A DNA stretch of 14,093 bases, from contig JAPVWE010000010.1 of the NCBI GenBank assembly GCA_028572035.1, positions 1 to 14,093 of the forward strand, in the 5' to 3' direction. Made by a program: the position numbers and the translations under genes. Shown here one piece after another: positions 14,075-14,093 of the stretch; within the stretch, counting starts at the first letter, position 1; each line of letters opens with the position of its first letter. This DNA comes from Desulfobacteraceae bacterium. Its GTDB lineage: Bacteria; Desulfobacterota; DSM-4660; Desulfatiglandales; B25-G16. The notes under the pieces were generated by a model. It did no database searches. It had not been told where the DNA came from and saw only the letters and a program-made list of their open reading frames with translations.

Positions 14075-14093
14075 TTGGCTCGTAGGAGTAAAC
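14075..14093 (+). CDS. 5' end of an unidentified gene cut by the window edge
   Basis: Only six codons are present, beginning at TTG and reading M-A-R-R-S-K. The near-perfect Shine-Dalgarno at 14060-14068 with ideal spacing supports initiation here, and no stop codon is reached before the edge. The basic N-terminus would suit a nucleic-acid-binding protein, but six residues cannot identify anything. An ATG slightly upstream (14054) closes after four codons and cannot be the start. Confidence 0.45.

Overview
The window is an AT-rich (roughly 40% G+C by eye), gene-dense stretch of a Gram-negative-type bacterial chromosome. The gene mix suggests an uncultured or environmental Desulfobacterota (deltaproteobacterial) or related lineage: a CHASE2-fused Ser/Thr kinase with a TPR-like linker, PP2C phosphatases, FHA proteins, an MshEN-type pilus ATPase and a class III cyclase. 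Protein resemblance alone cannot fix the phylum. No rRNA, tRNA, CRISPR array, phage gene or transposase was seen.

Layout. (a) 13-369: small membrane protein of unknown function, + strand. (b) 527-2999: two-gene + strand operon of a PP2C phosphatase and an FHA-GAF-class III adenylate cyclase. (c) 3035-7729: four-gene - strand group, in transcription order a PilB/GspE-type ATPase with MshEN and double zinc-ribbon ends, a B-box zinc-finger membrane protein, a type IV pilin-like protein, and a six-TM, two-PAS membrane sensor with no output domain. (d) 7730-8014: divergent promoter region with a good -35/-10 pair for each direction. (e) 8015-12165: three-gene + strand operon of a CHASE2-TPR-Ser/Thr kinase, a second PP2C phosphatase and a tandem-FHA protein. 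(f) 12215-12454: small zinc-ribbon protein, - strand. (g) 12455-12921: intergenic region with alternating inverted repeats. (h) 12922-13185: two-TM coiled-coil miniprotein. (i) 13225-13644: nucleoside diphosphate kinase, - strand. (j) 13645-14074: intergenic region with a strong palindrome and short repeats, ending in the first codons of a + strand gene cut by the window edge.

How the genes may work together (inference). Regions b and e hold every part of a phosphothreonine circuit: a membrane kinase with an extracytoplasmic sensor, two phosphatases and two FHA readers. One reader is fused to a cyclase, which would tie phosphothreonine signalling to cAMP. The filament-assembly group between them has an ATPase with a 24-5-24 MshEN architecture, which in characterised relatives binds c-di-GMP. 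The most interesting hypothesis is a locus joining Ser/Thr phosphorylation, cAMP and possibly c-di-GMP to an unusual zinc-finger-containing filament or secretion machine. Adjacency is visible in the sequence; functional coupling is not proven.
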